Source: Cupriavidus pauculus (GTDB taxonomy: Bacteria; Pseudomonadota; Gammaproteobacteria; Burkholderiales; Burkholderiaceae). Taken from it: DNA of 39,080 bases. Location of the stretch: the NCBI RefSeq assembly GCF_008801835.1, contig NZ_VZOW01000048.1, positions 1 through 39,080 of the forward strand. Reading direction: 5' to 3'. Below are positions 7,018 through 15,757 of the stretch, piece by piece. The position numbers and the translations under genes were made by a program. Every line of letters begins with the position of its first letter. Positions within the stretch are counted from its first letter, which is position 1. The notes beneath the pieces were generated by a model. It was not told the DNA's origin and searched no databases. It saw only the letters and a program-made list of their open reading frames with translations.

Positions 7018-9801
7018 GGCGGTTTCTTCGGCCACGCGGATTTCCACCAGCAGCCTGCGCAGTTCCGGCACGCACGAGCCGCAGTTGCCGCCTGCCTTTA
7101 CGCAGGCAGTGATTTCGGCCGGCGTCTTGAGATCGTGCTTGCGCACGGCATCGCAGATCGTGTTGCGGCCCACGCCGAAGCACGAACAAACGGTTGGCCC
7201 GGCATCGGCGGTTTTTTCCAGCGGCTGGCCAAGCAGCAGGCCGATGCGATCGCTGTCTTCGAGCCGGCTCTGCCCGAACAACTGCGACAGCCATGCGCGC
7301 GACGGCAGCTCAGCACGGGTCGAGACGTAGATGCAAGCCTCGATCTTGTCATCGACCACATAGCCCGCGTGATAGACGCCGGCGGCGCGGTCTTCGTATT
7401 CGAGCCAGTCCGCTTCGGCGTCGTGTACGCCAAGCAACTGGCGCGCCCATGCGCCGCGGTCGGCGATGGCGTCGCGTCCGGCAAATTCGTGGCGCTGGAA
7501 TTGCCGGCCCTGGATGCGCGTCCAGTACGTCAGCGTATCGGTGCCAACGGGCTGGCGGCTCAGTACGAAGCCATGCCACGAGACCCGGAATTCCTCGACG
7601 CGCACTGGCGTGTGCTTGAACTCCGGCTCGCCGGACACCGGGTCCACCGCGGGATTGACCACCGCGCCGACGCGGGCGTCCGAACTGAACTGGTCGTTCC
7701 AGTGAATCGGCACGAACACATTGCCGCGTGCAATGCCGCCGCCACAGCGCACGCGCGCCACCATCGCACCCCAGCGGCTGGTCACGCGCGCCAGCTTGCC
7801 TTCGCCCACGCCGCACAGCAGCGCGTCTTGCGGGTGCATGTCGACGAACGGCTCGGGGATATGGTCGCTCAGCCGCGCTGCCTTGCCGGTGCGCGTCATG
7901 GTGTGCCACTGGTCGCGCACGCGGCCCGTATTGAGGATCAGCGGGAAGTCGTCGTCGGCCGCGTGGGCTGGCGCGCGCGATGCGGTCGGCACGAAACGCG
8001 CGCGGCCATCGGCAAATGCGTAGCGCCCATCCTCGAACAGACGCGACGTTCCCGATGTTTCCGGCAGTCCGGATAGTTCCGGCGTTTGCGCCGTCTGCCC
8101 GGGTGCGGCGGCGCGGACCGGCCATTGCCGTGGTTCGAAGTCGTCGTAGGCGGCCTTGTCCAATCCGGCCAAGCCGCCGATATCGAACATGCGCGGCGCG
8201 TGTCGCGCGTCGTCGGCGCCGTTGCGCCACGCACTGAGTCGCGCATGTTCGTCGAAAATCTCGTGCGGCCCCGCATAGTCGAAGCCGGCAAAGCCCATGC
8301 GCCGCGCAACGTCGCACAGGATGTCCCAGTCGGCGCGCGCTTCGCCGGGCGCTGGCAGGAATGCGCGCTGGCGCGAAATGCGGCGCTCCGAGTTGGTCAC
8401 GGTGCCGTCCTTTTCGCCCCAACCCAGCGCGGGCAGCAGCACATGCGCGGCAGCGTTGGTGTCGGTGTCGGCGACGATGTCCGATGCCACCACCAGCTCG
8501 CAGGCGGCCAGCGCACGACGGGCCTGGTCGGCATCGGGGAGGCTGACCAACGGGTTGGTGCCGATCACCCAGACGGCCTTGATCCTGCCTTGCTCGATAG
8601 CCTCGAACAGGTCCACCGCCTTGAGGCCGGGCTTGTCCGCCATGGCCGGAGACCCCCAGAAATCCTGCACGATATCGCGATGCAGCGGGTTGGCCAGTTC
8701 CATATGCGCGGCCAGCATATTTGCCAGTCCGCCCACTTCGCGCCCGCCCATCGCGTTGGGCTGGCCGGTCAGAGAGAACGGGCCCATGCCGGGCCTGCCG
8801 ATGCGTCCGCTCAGCAGATGGCAATTGATGATGCTGTTGACCTTGTCGGTGCCCGACGACGACTGGTTCACGCCCATCGAGAACGCGGTCACGACCTTTT
8901 GCGTGCCGGCGAACATCTCAAAGAAGGCCCGCACGTCTTGCGCATCGAGCTTGCACGCGCGCGCCAGCGCGTCGATGTCGGCGCCATCGGCATCGGCCAC
9001 GGCAAGCGTGTCGCCCAGCGCTTCGGTGTGGGTCTGCACAAATGCCTCATCGGTGTGCCCGTGACGCGCCAGATAGCTGAGCAGCCCATTGAAGAGGCGC
9101 ACATCGCTGCCCGCGCGCAGCGGCAGGTGCAAATCGGCCAGCTCGCACGTTGCGGTGCGGCGTGGATCGATCGCCACGATCTTCATGGCGGGCCGCGCTT
9201 CCTTGGCGCGCGTCAGGCGCTGGAACAGGATCGGATGGCACCACGCGGTGTTCGATCCCACCAGCACCACCAGATCGGCCTGGTCCAGATCCTCGTAGTT
9301 GCAGGGCACCAGGTCCTCGCCAAACGCGCGCTTGTGGCCTGCCACGGCCGACGACATGCACAGGCGCGAATTGGTGTCGATATTGGCCGAGCCGATGAAG
9401 CCCTTCATCAGCTTGTTGGCGACGTAGTAGTCCTCGGTCAGGATCTGCCCGGACACGTACAGCGCGACGGCGTCGGCACCGTGTTTGGCGATCACGTCGG
9501 CAAAGCCACGCGCGACCTTGTCGAGCGCGGAGTCCCAACTGACGCGCCGCGGCGACCCATCGGCGTCGCGCACCTGCGGATGGAGAAGACGGCCGTTCAG
9601 GTCGACGGTTTCGCCAAGCGCGGATCCCTTGACGCACAGGCGCCCGAAATTCGATGCGTGATCCGCATCGCCCTGCACCTCGACCTGGCCATCGGCGCGC
9701 ACCGTGGCGCGCACGCCGCAACCGACGCCGCAGTATGGGCAGGTGGTGCGCACGGTGTGAGTGGCGGCGGTGGCAACCACGGAGATATCGGACAGGTTCA
9801 C
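7015..9801 (-). CDS. nasA: Assimilatory nitrate reductase catalytic subunit (molybdopterin), with C-terminal BFD [2Fe-2S] domain
   Basis: 928 residues. An N-terminal [4Fe-4S] motif with Cys21, Cys24, Cys28 and Cys56 (CPYCGVGC, RLCVKGS) opens a molybdopterin bis-MGD oxidoreductase. Characteristic segments follow: ANIDTNSRLCMSSAV, VVLVGSNTAWCHPI, GRIGRPGMGPFSLTGQPNAM, GTNPLVSLPDA and LLPALGWGEKDGTVTNSERR. The C terminus, from about 870, is a bacterioferritin-associated-ferredoxin-like domain (Cys872, Cys874, Cys907, Cys910), as in Klebsiella NasA, giving an extra entry point for electrons. It acts in the cytoplasm to reduce nitrate to nitrite, probably fed by the FAD protein encoded 46 bp upstream. 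The start is GTG 9801 with only a weak ribosome binding site. It is the last gene of the operon; the stop codon falls inside a 9-bp repeat array. Confidence 0.92.
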   Translation of the reverse strand: MNLSDISVVATAATHTVRTTCPYCGVGCGVRATVRADGQVEVQGDADHASNFGRLCVKGSALGETVDLNGRLLHPQVRDADGSPRRVSWDSALDKVARGFADVIAKHGADAVALYVSGQILTEDYYVANKLMKGFIGSANIDTNSRLCMSSAVAGHKRAFGEDLVPCNYEDLDQADLVVLVGSNTAWCHPILFQRLTRAKEARPAMKIVAIDPRRTATCELADLHLPLRAGSDVRLFNGLLSYLARHGHTDEAFVQTHTEALGDTLAVADADGADIDALARACKLDAQDVRAFFEMFAGTQKVVTAFSMGVNQSSSGTDKVNSIINCHLLSGRIGRPGMGPFSLTGQPNAMGGREVGGLANMLAAHMELANPLHRDIVQDFWGSPAMADKPGLKAVDLFEAIEQGRIKAVWVIGTNPLVSLPDADQARRALAACELVVASDIVADTDTNAAAHVLLPALGWGEKDGTVTNSERRISRQRAFLPAPGEARADWDILCDVARRMGFAGFDYAGPHEIFDEHARLSAWRNGADDARHAPRMFDIGGLAGLDKAAYDDFEPRQWPVRAAAPGQTAQTPELSGLPETSGTSRLFEDGRYAFADGRARFVPTASRAPAHAADDDFPLILNTGRVRDQWHTMTRTGKAARLSDHIPEPFVDMHPQDALLCGVGEGKLARVTSRWGAMVARVRCGGGIARGNVFVPIHWNDQFSSDARVGAVVNPAVDPVSGEPEFKHTPVRVEEFRVSWHGFVLSRQPVGTDTLTYWTRIQGRQFQRHEFAGRDAIADRGAWARQLLGVHDAEADWLEYEDRAAGVYHAGYVVDDKIEACIYVSTRAELPSRAWLSQLFGQSRLEDSDRIGLLLGQPLEKTADAGPTVCSCFGVGRNTICDAVRKHDLKTPAEITACVKAGGNCGSCVPELRRLLVEIRVAEETA

Positions 9802-9847
9802 GGGTCGGTCTCGCTGGGCGACGAAAGCGCCCTGGTTATGAGGGGGA

Positions 9848-11089
9848 TCAGGCGGCTAGCGCCTCGCACTGTGCCTGGCCGAACAGCAGCCGCTGGCGCA
9901 GCGCGCCCACCGGACGGGCGGACTGGATCAGCTCGAAATACCACGGCCCGTCCCGCACATCGCCATACAGCACCGCGCCTACCAGCCGCCCGTCCTGCAG
10001 CACCAGGCGCTTGTAGATGCCACGGCGCGGATCGCGCAGCACCAGGTCTTCGCTGCCTTCGCCGCCGATGAAATCGCCTGCGGAATACAGGTCGACGCCG
10101 GTCACCTTGAGCTTGGTGGCCGTGGCCTGCTGCACATAGCGGCGATGTCCGGCGCCGGCCAGATGCGCGGCGCACACCCGCGCCTGGTCCCAGATCGGCG
10201 CCACCAGACCGAACGTGGCCTGGCGATGCTGCACGCATTCGCCCACCGCGTAGATGCGCGGATCGAATGTCTGCAGCGTGTCGTCGACCACGATGGCGCG
10301 CTCGCAGCGCAGGCCGGCGCTGGCGGCCAGTTCGATATTGGGGCGCACGCCGGCCGTCATCACCACCAGGTCCGCCGGAATTTGCGTGCCGTCCTTGAGC
10401 AGCACGCCGGTCACGCGGTCCGCGCCGAGAATTCCGGCGGTCTGCGCGTTCAGCAGAAAGCGCAGGCCCTTGCGTTCCAACGCGCCCTTGAGCAGCGCGG
10501 CGGCGGGCTTGTCGAGCTGGCGCTCCATCAGGCAGTCGGACAGGTGCACCACGGTCACGTCCATGCCCTGGCGCATCAGCCCGTTGGCCGCCTCAAGCCC
10601 GAGCAGGCCGCCGCCGATCACCACCGCGTGGCGATGATTGCGCGCCGCATCGAGCATGGCCTGCACATCCTGGATGTCGCGAAAGGCGATCACGCCGTCG
10701 AGCGTGTGGCCGGGCACCGGGATGATGAACGGCTTCGATCCGGTGGCCAGCAGCAGGCGGTCGTAGCGCACTTCGCGGCCGGATGCCGAACGCACGCTGC
10801 GGCGTGGGCGGTCGATCGAGACGACCGGATCGCCAGCCAGCAGTTCGATGCCGTGCTGCGCGTACCATTCGCGCGAGTTCAGCATGATGTCGTCGACGGT
10901 CTTCTCGCCGGCCAGCACCGGCGACAGCAGGATGCGGTTGTAGTTGCCGTGTGGCTCGGCGCCGAACACCGTGATGTCATACAGGTCCGGCGCCAGCTTC
11001 AGCAGTTCCTCGACCGTGCGCATGCCGGCCATGCCGTTGCCGACAACGACCAGTCTGGGTTTGGCATGGGACATAGCGTGCGACGTCAT
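9848..11089 (-). CDS. FAD/NAD(P)H electron-transfer protein of assimilatory nitrate reductase (NirB N-terminal-like)
   Basis: 413 residues of pyridine-nucleotide-disulfide-type oxidoreductase. The FAD-binding start is LVVVGNGMAGMRTVEEL; HGNYNRILLSPVLAGEK is typical of the NirB/NasB/NasC group; the NAD-binding fold is HAVVIGGGLLGLEAANGL; the second FAD motif lies in DPRIYAVGECV. It is the flavin part of NirB without the siroheme end, and has no BFD cluster of its own. In Klebsiella NasC and Bacillus NasB such proteins pass electrons from NADH to the nitrate reductase. Its position between nirD and nasA fits that role; nasB or nasC would be the usual name. ATG 11089 has AGGAA seven bases upstream and is preferred to the internal ATG at 11074. 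Confidence 0.82.
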   Translation of the reverse strand: MTSHAMSHAKPRLVVVGNGMAGMRTVEELLKLAPDLYDITVFGAEPHGNYNRILLSPVLAGEKTVDDIMLNSREWYAQHGIELLAGDPVVSIDRPRRSVRSASGREVRYDRLLLATGSKPFIIPVPGHTLDGVIAFRDIQDVQAMLDAARNHRHAVVIGGGLLGLEAANGLMRQGMDVTVVHLSDCLMERQLDKPAAALLKGALERKGLRFLLNAQTAGILGADRVTGVLLKDGTQIPADLVVMTAGVRPNIELAASAGLRCERAIVVDDTLQTFDPRIYAVGECVQHRQATFGLVAPIWDQARVCAAHLAGAGHRRYVQQATATKLKVTGVDLYSAGDFIGGEGSEDLVLRDPRRGIYKRLVLQDGRLVGAVLYGDVRDGPWYFELIQSARPVGALRQRLLFGQAQCEALAA

Positions 11090-11158
11090 GGGCGGCTTCC
11101 TGTGGGGCGAGAAGTGCGAAAAGGGCTGCGTTGTGCTGGGTGGGATGAGGCTTGCGCT

Positions 11159-11542
11159 TCAGGCGGCCAGCTCTTCTTCCGCGGCGCGTTGCGTCGCCGA
11201 CGTCGCCACCCACACCTTGCCGTCGTAGACGCGCGCGGCATACGCATCAACGGCGTGTTCGGGGGCTTCAAGGCATTCGCCGGTGCGCAGGTCGAAATGG
11301 TGCTTGTAGATCGGCGAGGCCACCACCAAGCGGTCGCCGAGGCTGCCAACCAGGCCGCGCGACAGCACGTTGGCCTGCGCGTTGGGATCGAAATTGGCGA
11401 TCGCATAGACGTCTTCGCCGCGGCCGATGCGGAACACCGCAACCTGCTGGCGGCCGACCAGCGCGCAGACACCAGTATTGGGCACGATATCGCGCAAGGT
11501 GCAAATCGCGGTCCAGGTCTCGGGATGGTGGGCTTGGCTCAT
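11159..11542 (-). CDS. nirD: Nitrite reductase (NADH) small subunit
   Basis: 127 residues from ATG 11542, which has AGGAG six bases upstream; a GTG one codon earlier is too close to that site. The sequence is a NirD Rieske-type beta fold (RDIVPNTGVCALVGRQQVAV, NFDPNAQANVLSRGLVG, VVASPIYKHHFDLRTGEC). As known for NirD, it lacks the Cys-His pairs that would hold a Rieske cluster, so it is structural or assists assembly with NirB. It begins 15 bp after nirB ends, as expected for a stoichiometric partner. Confidence 0.92.
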   Translation of the reverse strand: MSQAHHPETWTAICTLRDIVPNTGVCALVGRQQVAVFRIGRGEDVYAIANFDPNAQANVLSRGLVGSLGDRLVVASPIYKHHFDLRTGECLEAPEHAVDAYAARVYDGKVWVATSATQRAAEEELAA

Positions 11543-11557
11543 CACGTTCTCCTCGTA

Positions 11558-14128
11558 TCAAGCTGCATTTGCGGGCACGGCAACCACGGGGATGTGGCTC
11601 AGGCGGGACCGCTGCAATTTCCGTTCCTCCGGCGTTGCCGGGCGAATCTGCCCGCGCGCTTCCAGGAACACGAGGTTGTCGTCGCGCAGGTCGCTGTTGA
11701 CGAAGTGGCGGAAGCGCTGGCGGGTTTGCGGATCGGTGATGGCCCGCTTCCATTCGTCCTCGTAGGTGTCCACCACGTGCTGCATCTCGGCTTCCAGTTC
11801 GGCGCCGATGCCGAGCTTGTCGTCGATCACCACCGACTTCAGGTAGTCGAGCCCGCCTTCGAGGTTGTCGCGCCATGTGCTGGTGCGTTGCAGCCGGTCC
11901 GCGGTGCGCACGTAGAACATCAGGAAGCGGTCGACGTAGCGGATCAGCGTGGCGCGATCGAGGTCGCCGGCCAGCAGTTCCGCGTGGCGCGGTTTCATGC
12001 CGCCATTGCCGCACACGTAAAGGTTCCAGCCCTTTTCCGTCGCGATGATGCCGACGTCCTTGCCTTGCGCTTCGGCGCATTCGCGCGTGCAGCCCGATAC
12101 GCCGAACTTGATCTTGTGCGGCGCGCGCAGGCCCTTGTAGCGGTTCTCGATGTCGATCGCGAGCCCCACGGAATCGTCGACGCCATAGCGGCACCAGGTG
12201 GAGCCCACGCAGGACTTCACCGTGCGCAGCGACTTGCCATAGGCGTGGCCCGATTCGAAGCCCGCGGCGATCAGTTCTTCCCAGATCATCGGCAGTTCCT
12301 CGAGTCTGGCGCCAAACATGTCGACGCGCGCGCCGCCGGTGATCTTGGTGTAGAGGCCGTATTTCTTGGCGACCTGGCCCACGGCGATCAGGCCGTCGGG
12401 TGTCACTTCGCCGCCCGGCATGCGCGGCACCACCGAATACGTGCCGTCCTTCTGGATGTTGGCCAGGAAGTAATCGTTGGAATCCTGCAGGCTGGCGTGT
12501 TCTTCCTTGAGCACGAATTCATTCCAGCAGGAGGCCAGGATGCTGCCCACGGTGGGCTTGCAGATATCGCATCCAAGCCCCTTGCCATGGGCGGCCAGCA
12601 GGTCGTCGAAGGTCTTGAACTTGCCTACACGCACCAGGTGATACAGCTCCTGGCGCGAGTACGGGAAGTGTTCGCAGACATGGTTGTTGACGGCCATGCC
12701 CTGCTTTTTCATCTCGGCTTTCATGATTTGCGTGACCAGCGGCACGCAGCCGCCGCACGCGGTGCCGGCCTTGGTGCACGACTTCATCGCGCCGATGCTG
12801 GTGGCGCCGTCGCCCACGGCCGCGCAGATCTGGCCCTTGCTGACGTTGTTGCACGAGCAGATCTGCGCGGTGTCTGGCAATGCGTCGGCGCCCAGCGCAG
12901 GCTTTGCCTTGCCGTCGGATGAAGGCAGGATCAGGAATTCCGGCGATTCCGGCAGTTCGATGCGATTCAGCATCATTTGCAGCAAGGTGCCATATTCGGC
13001 AGCATCGCCAACCAGCACACCGCCCAGCAGATACTTGCCGCAATCGGACACCACGAGCTTCTTGTAGACCTGCTTGCGTTCGTCGGTGAACTGGTATGAG
13101 CGGCTACCCGGCACATTGCCATGCGGATCGCCGATGCTGGCCACGTCCACGCCCATCAGCTTGAGCTTGGTGCTCATGTCGGCGCCGGCAAACGCCACGC
13201 CATCCGCGATGTCGCCGCGCAGATGTCGCGCCACGACGCGCGCCATGTCATAGCCGGGCGCCACCAGCCCGTAGATCTTGCCGTCCCACAGCGCGCATTC
13301 GCCAATCGCGTAGATGTTCGGATCGGATGTCAGGCAGTGATTGTCGATCACGATGCCGCCGCGCGGGCCTACGGCGAGACCGCTGCTGCGCGCCAGTTCA
13401 TCGCGCGGACGGATGCCGGCCGAGAATACGATCATGTCGGTATCCAGATGCGTGCCGTCGGCGAAATTCATCCGGTGCGTGCCGTCCACGCCATCGACGA
13501 TGTCGACGGTGTTCTTGCCGGTGTGGGCCTTTACGCCCAGCGCCTCGATCTTCTGGCGCAGCACGCGGGCGCCGCCGTCGTCGACCTGCACGGCCATCAG
13601 GCGCGGCGCAAATTCCACCACGTGCGTGGCCAGGCCCATGTCGCGCAGCGCCTTGGCGCATTCCAGCCCCAGCAGGCCGCCGCCGATCACCACACCGGTT
13701 TTGGCGCGCTGTCCGCATTCGCGCATCGCTTCCAGATCCTCGATGGTGCGATAGACGAAGGTGTCCTTGCGATCGTTGCCGGGCAGCGGCGGCACGAACG
13801 GATACGACCCGGTGGCCAGCACGAGCTTGTCGTAGGGCAGCGTCTCGCCGGTGGACGTGGTCACCGTCCTGGCAGCGGTGTCGATGGCGGTGGCTCGGGC
13901 GTTGAGCCGCAGCACCATGTTGTCGTGCGCATCGAAGAAGCCCGGCGCTACCAGCGAGAGGTCGTCGGCCGACTTGCCGGCGAAGAATTCGGAAAGATGG
14001 ACGCGATCGTAGGCGGGGCGGGGCTCTTCGCAGAGCACCGTCACGTGGAGGTCACGAGCGCCGGCCTCGGCCAGGCATTCCAGCAACTTGTGGCCGACCA
14101 TGCCATGCCCGACGATGATGATCTTCAT
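11558..14128 (-). CDS. nirB: Nitrite reductase (NADH) large subunit, siroheme/[4Fe-4S]
   Basis: 856 residues from ATG 14128 (AAGGAA upstream). The longer open frame to 14422 overlaps the transporter gene and is not used. Domains in order: FAD fold (MKIIIVGHGMVGHKLLECL, RPAYDRVHLSEFF); NAD fold (GVVIGGGLLGLECAKAL); second FAD motif (DPNIYAIGEC); a BFD [2Fe-2S] domain (ICSCNNVSKGQIC, CTKAGTACGGCVP); a second Cys-containing linker (CEHF, LGCDICKP); ferredoxin-like sulfite/nitrite reductase half domains; and the siroheme-[4Fe-4S] ligands in CVGSTWC and SGCTREC. The enzyme reduces nitrite to ammonium in the cytoplasm using NADH. It sits between the nitrate transporter (35 bp upstream) and nirD, so nitrate uptake, both reductions and electron supply are in one transcript. 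Confidence 0.95.
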   Translation of the reverse strand: MKIIIVGHGMVGHKLLECLAEAGARDLHVTVLCEEPRPAYDRVHLSEFFAGKSADDLSLVAPGFFDAHDNMVLRLNARATAIDTAARTVTTSTGETLPYDKLVLATGSYPFVPPLPGNDRKDTFVYRTIEDLEAMRECGQRAKTGVVIGGGLLGLECAKALRDMGLATHVVEFAPRLMAVQVDDGGARVLRQKIEALGVKAHTGKNTVDIVDGVDGTHRMNFADGTHLDTDMIVFSAGIRPRDELARSSGLAVGPRGGIVIDNHCLTSDPNIYAIGECALWDGKIYGLVAPGYDMARVVARHLRGDIADGVAFAGADMSTKLKLMGVDVASIGDPHGNVPGSRSYQFTDERKQVYKKLVVSDCGKYLLGGVLVGDAAEYGTLLQMMLNRIELPESPEFLILPSSDGKAKPALGADALPDTAQICSCNNVSKGQICAAVGDGATSIGAMKSCTKAGTACGGCVPLVTQIMKAEMKKQGMAVNNHVCEHFPYSRQELYHLVRVGKFKTFDDLLAAHGKGLGCDICKPTVGSILASCWNEFVLKEEHASLQDSNDYFLANIQKDGTYSVVPRMPGGEVTPDGLIAVGQVAKKYGLYTKITGGARVDMFGARLEELPMIWEELIAAGFESGHAYGKSLRTVKSCVGSTWCRYGVDDSVGLAIDIENRYKGLRAPHKIKFGVSGCTRECAEAQGKDVGIIATEKGWNLYVCGNGGMKPRHAELLAGDLDRATLIRYVDRFLMFYVRTADRLQRTSTWRDNLEGGLDYLKSVVIDDKLGIGAELEAEMQHVVDTYEDEWKRAITDPQTRQRFRHFVNSDLRDDNLVFLEARGQIRPATPEERKLQRSRLSHIPVVAVPANAA

Positions 14129-14163
14129 GATGCTTTCCTTGTCCCGAAGTGTCGTAACGTGAT

Positions 14164-15477
14164 TCAGTTGGCCAGCGCGCTGTCGTACAGCGCCTGTTCC
14201 TGAGCCTTGTGCTCCGCGCTGAAGCGCACGGCAATCGCGCACAGTGCGGCCAGCGTGGCGGCAACGCCCAGATACGTCAGCGTCAACTGCAGATCGCCAA
14301 GGCCCTTCATCAGGAAGCCAGCCGCCACCGCGCCGACATTGCCGCCAGCGCCGATGATGCCGGCCACACCGCCAAGTGCCTTGCGATCGATGAACGGCAC
14401 CAGCGCGTAGGTGGCGCCGCATGCCATATGGGTGAACAGGCCGAACATCAGCATGGCGGCCAGCGCGGTGGCCACACCCGATGCGTGGGCGAAGGCCAGC
14501 AGCCCAAGCCCTTCGCCCAGGATGAAGACGAACAACACGACCGCGCGCGCATCGAGTCCGCTGCGCTTTGCCACCTTGTCGGACACATAGCCGCCCAGCG
14601 CACGGGCAAACAGGGCCAGCAGGCCAAAGCTGGCGGCGGCCATGCCCGCGGCGGACAGCGACAGGCCGAAGCGGTCGACATAGAACGTGGCGGCGACGTT
14701 ATGGATGAAGATCTCGACACCAAAGCAGGCGCCGTACGTGACAAACAGCATCCACACGCGATAGTTGGCGCTGGCCGCGCGGAAGCTTGCCCAACCGCCG
14801 CCGCCCTTGCCGCCGCTGACGGCGACGCCGCGTGCGCGCAGGTCCGAGAAATTGCCTTCGGGGCAGTCCTGTGTGAAACGCCAGTAGAGAACGGCCATGA
14901 CCAGCATCAGCACGCCCGGCACGATCAGCGCGATGCGCCAGCCGAGCGCATGATCGACGCCAAGGAACAGCACGGCGGCCAGCAGCAGCGGCATCGCGCC
15001 TTGCGCGGCGCCACCGCCCGCGTTGCCCCAGCCGGCCGACGCCGCATTGGCGGTGCCCACCACGTTGGGCGCGAACATCACCGACGTGTGGTACTGCGTG
15101 ATTACGAAACTGGCGCCCACCGCGCCGATCAGCAGACGGAAGAACAGGAACGTCTCGTAGTTTTGCGCAAAGGCCACGCCGATTACGGGGATGGCGCCGA
15201 TGGCGAGGAGGCCGGTGTAGGTCTTGCGGGGGCCGAAGCGATCGCACATCGGCCCGATCACGAGGCGCACCAGGATGGTCACCGCTACGGCGGCAATATT
15301 GATATTGGCGATCTGGCCCGGCGTCAGGCCGAATTCGCCCTTCAGCACCGGCATCAGCGGCGCGCACGCAAACCACGCAAAGAAGCAGACGAAAAAGGCC
15401 ATCCAGGTCAGATGGAAGGCGCGCATCTGCGGCGTCTTGAGACTGAGCAGATCGATCCGGGTGGCTTTGCCGTTCAT
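14164..15477 (-). CDS. narK: Nitrate/nitrite MFS transporter (NarK/NasA type)
   Basis: 437 residues from ATG 15477, with GGAG seven bases upstream; the frame is open further upstream only through the leader. It is a 12-TM MFS protein with the family's nitrate signatures: an Arg in TM2 (VRLVIGPMCDRFGPRK), NAASAGWGNAGGGAAQ in the fifth segment and GAGGNVGAVAAGFL in the eleventh. This is the NarK1/NasA-like subgroup thought to import nitrate by proton symport, which fits its place as first gene of an assimilatory operon; nasA is the name used in Bacillus. The symbol is therefore a family label. Expression should depend on the sigma-54 promoter and the attenuator leader directly upstream. Confidence 0.9.
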   Translation of the reverse strand: MNGKATRIDLLSLKTPQMRAFHLTWMAFFVCFFAWFACAPLMPVLKGEFGLTPGQIANINIAAVAVTILVRLVIGPMCDRFGPRKTYTGLLAIGAIPVIGVAFAQNYETFLFFRLLIGAVGASFVITQYHTSVMFAPNVVGTANAASAGWGNAGGGAAQGAMPLLLAAVLFLGVDHALGWRIALIVPGVLMLVMAVLYWRFTQDCPEGNFSDLRARGVAVSGGKGGGGWASFRAASANYRVWMLFVTYGACFGVEIFIHNVAATFYVDRFGLSLSAAGMAAASFGLLALFARALGGYVSDKVAKRSGLDARAVVLFVFILGEGLGLLAFAHASGVATALAAMLMFGLFTHMACGATYALVPFIDRKALGGVAGIIGAGGNVGAVAAGFLMKGLGDLQLTLTYLGVAATLAALCAIAVRFSAEHKAQEQALYDSALAN

Positions 15478-15498
15478 CCTTGGGCTCCAAAAACAAAT

Positions 15499-15543
15499 GG
15501 CGTCCCGAGAGCCTGGCCGCATGGGGCCAGTTCTGGGGACGCC
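15499..15543 (-). terminator. Leader terminator (attenuator) of the nitrate operon
   Basis: On the minus strand GGCGUCCC (15543-15536) pairs perfectly with GGGACGCC (15506-15499). Inside that, CUGGCC (15530-15525) pairs with GGCCAG (15518-15513). The stem is followed by the U-rich run AUUUGUUUUU (15498-15489) and then by the ribosome binding site and ATG of the first gene. A terminator in this place would stop transcription before the operon unless it is prevented from folding; its 5' arm is shared with the hairpin at 15537-15550. Confidence 0.8.
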
Positions 15544-15550
15544 GTTGTCC
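15537..15550 (-). promoter_or_regulatory. ANTAR-type antiterminator hairpin P2 (hexaloop AACGGC)
   Basis: The minus-strand RNA reads GGAC-AACGGC-GUCC: a 4-bp stem with a six-base loop that has A at position 1 and G at position 4, the key bases of loops bound by ANTAR-domain antiterminators such as NasR, NasT and EutV. The 3' arm and the last three loop bases are also the 5' arm of the leader terminator, so the two folds exclude each other. Confidence 0.7.
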
Positions 15551-15556
15551 TGACGA

Positions 15557-15575
15557 CCGCTACATGGCATAGCGG
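15557..15575 (-). promoter_or_regulatory. Extra hairpin between the two hexaloop hairpins of the nitrate leader
   Basis: CCGCUA and UAGCGG form a perfect 6-bp stem with a 7-base loop (UGCCAUG). It lies within the 46-nt linker separating the two AACGGC hairpins and may bring them together. The loop does not fit the ANTAR consensus. Confidence 0.55.
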
Positions 15576-15591
15576 CCGCGCTGTGTGGGGT

Positions 15592-15615
15592 GGGCGGATC
15601 GCCGTTGATCGGCCC
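15592..15615 (-). promoter_or_regulatory. ANTAR-type antiterminator hairpin P1 (hexaloop AACGGC)
   Basis: GAUC-AACGGC-GAUC (15610-15597) carries exactly the same hexaloop as P2. An outer GGGC/GCCC pairing across one C-C mismatch extends it to 15615-15592. The predicted sigma-54 transcription start (about 15616) is at its base, so P1 would be the first structure of the transcript. Two identical loops with A1 and G4 ahead of a terminator are the signature of ANTAR-mediated antitermination. Confidence 0.68.
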
Positions 15616-15627
15616 GCGCTCTATCAC

Positions 15628-15642
15628 GCAAGCGTTGTGCCA
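15628..15642 (-). promoter_or_regulatory. Sigma-54 (-24/-12) promoter of the nitrate operon
   Basis: On the minus strand TGGCAC-AACGC-TTGC (15642-15628) matches the sigma-54 consensus, with exactly 10 bases between the invariant GG and GC. The implied transcription start is near 15616. Sigma-54 promoters need an enhancer-binding activator, here probably NtrC. Confidence 0.75.
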
Positions 15643-15757
15643 GCGGTGGCGCGTATCGTTCTGGGAACTTTCAGGAGGGGAAGCCACGGATGACCGGCGA
15701 AATTGTGCCGATCGATACGCTTGAGCGCATCCTGGTGCGGCGCCAGACTGGGGCGCC

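Noticed and set aside
10145..12922. Very long plus-strand open frame (about 925 codons) opposite the FAD protein, nirD and nirB
   Set aside because: It spans three well-supported minus-strand genes, its product is His/Ala/Arg/Gly-rich without domains, and it follows from third-position GC bias. The same applies to plus-strand frames at 5076-6329, 8086-10071, 14209-15693, 22939-25398 and 28248-29237.
15557..15575. Hairpin CCGCUA/UAGCGG as one of the two ANTAR sites
   Set aside because: Its loop has seven bases (UGCCAUG) and lacks the A1/G4 pattern; the two AACGGC hairpins fit far better.
15592..15615. Nitrate leader as a metabolite-binding riboswitch
   Set aside because: No conserved junction or core of a known riboswitch class is visible; paired hexaloops with a competing terminator fit protein-mediated antitermination.
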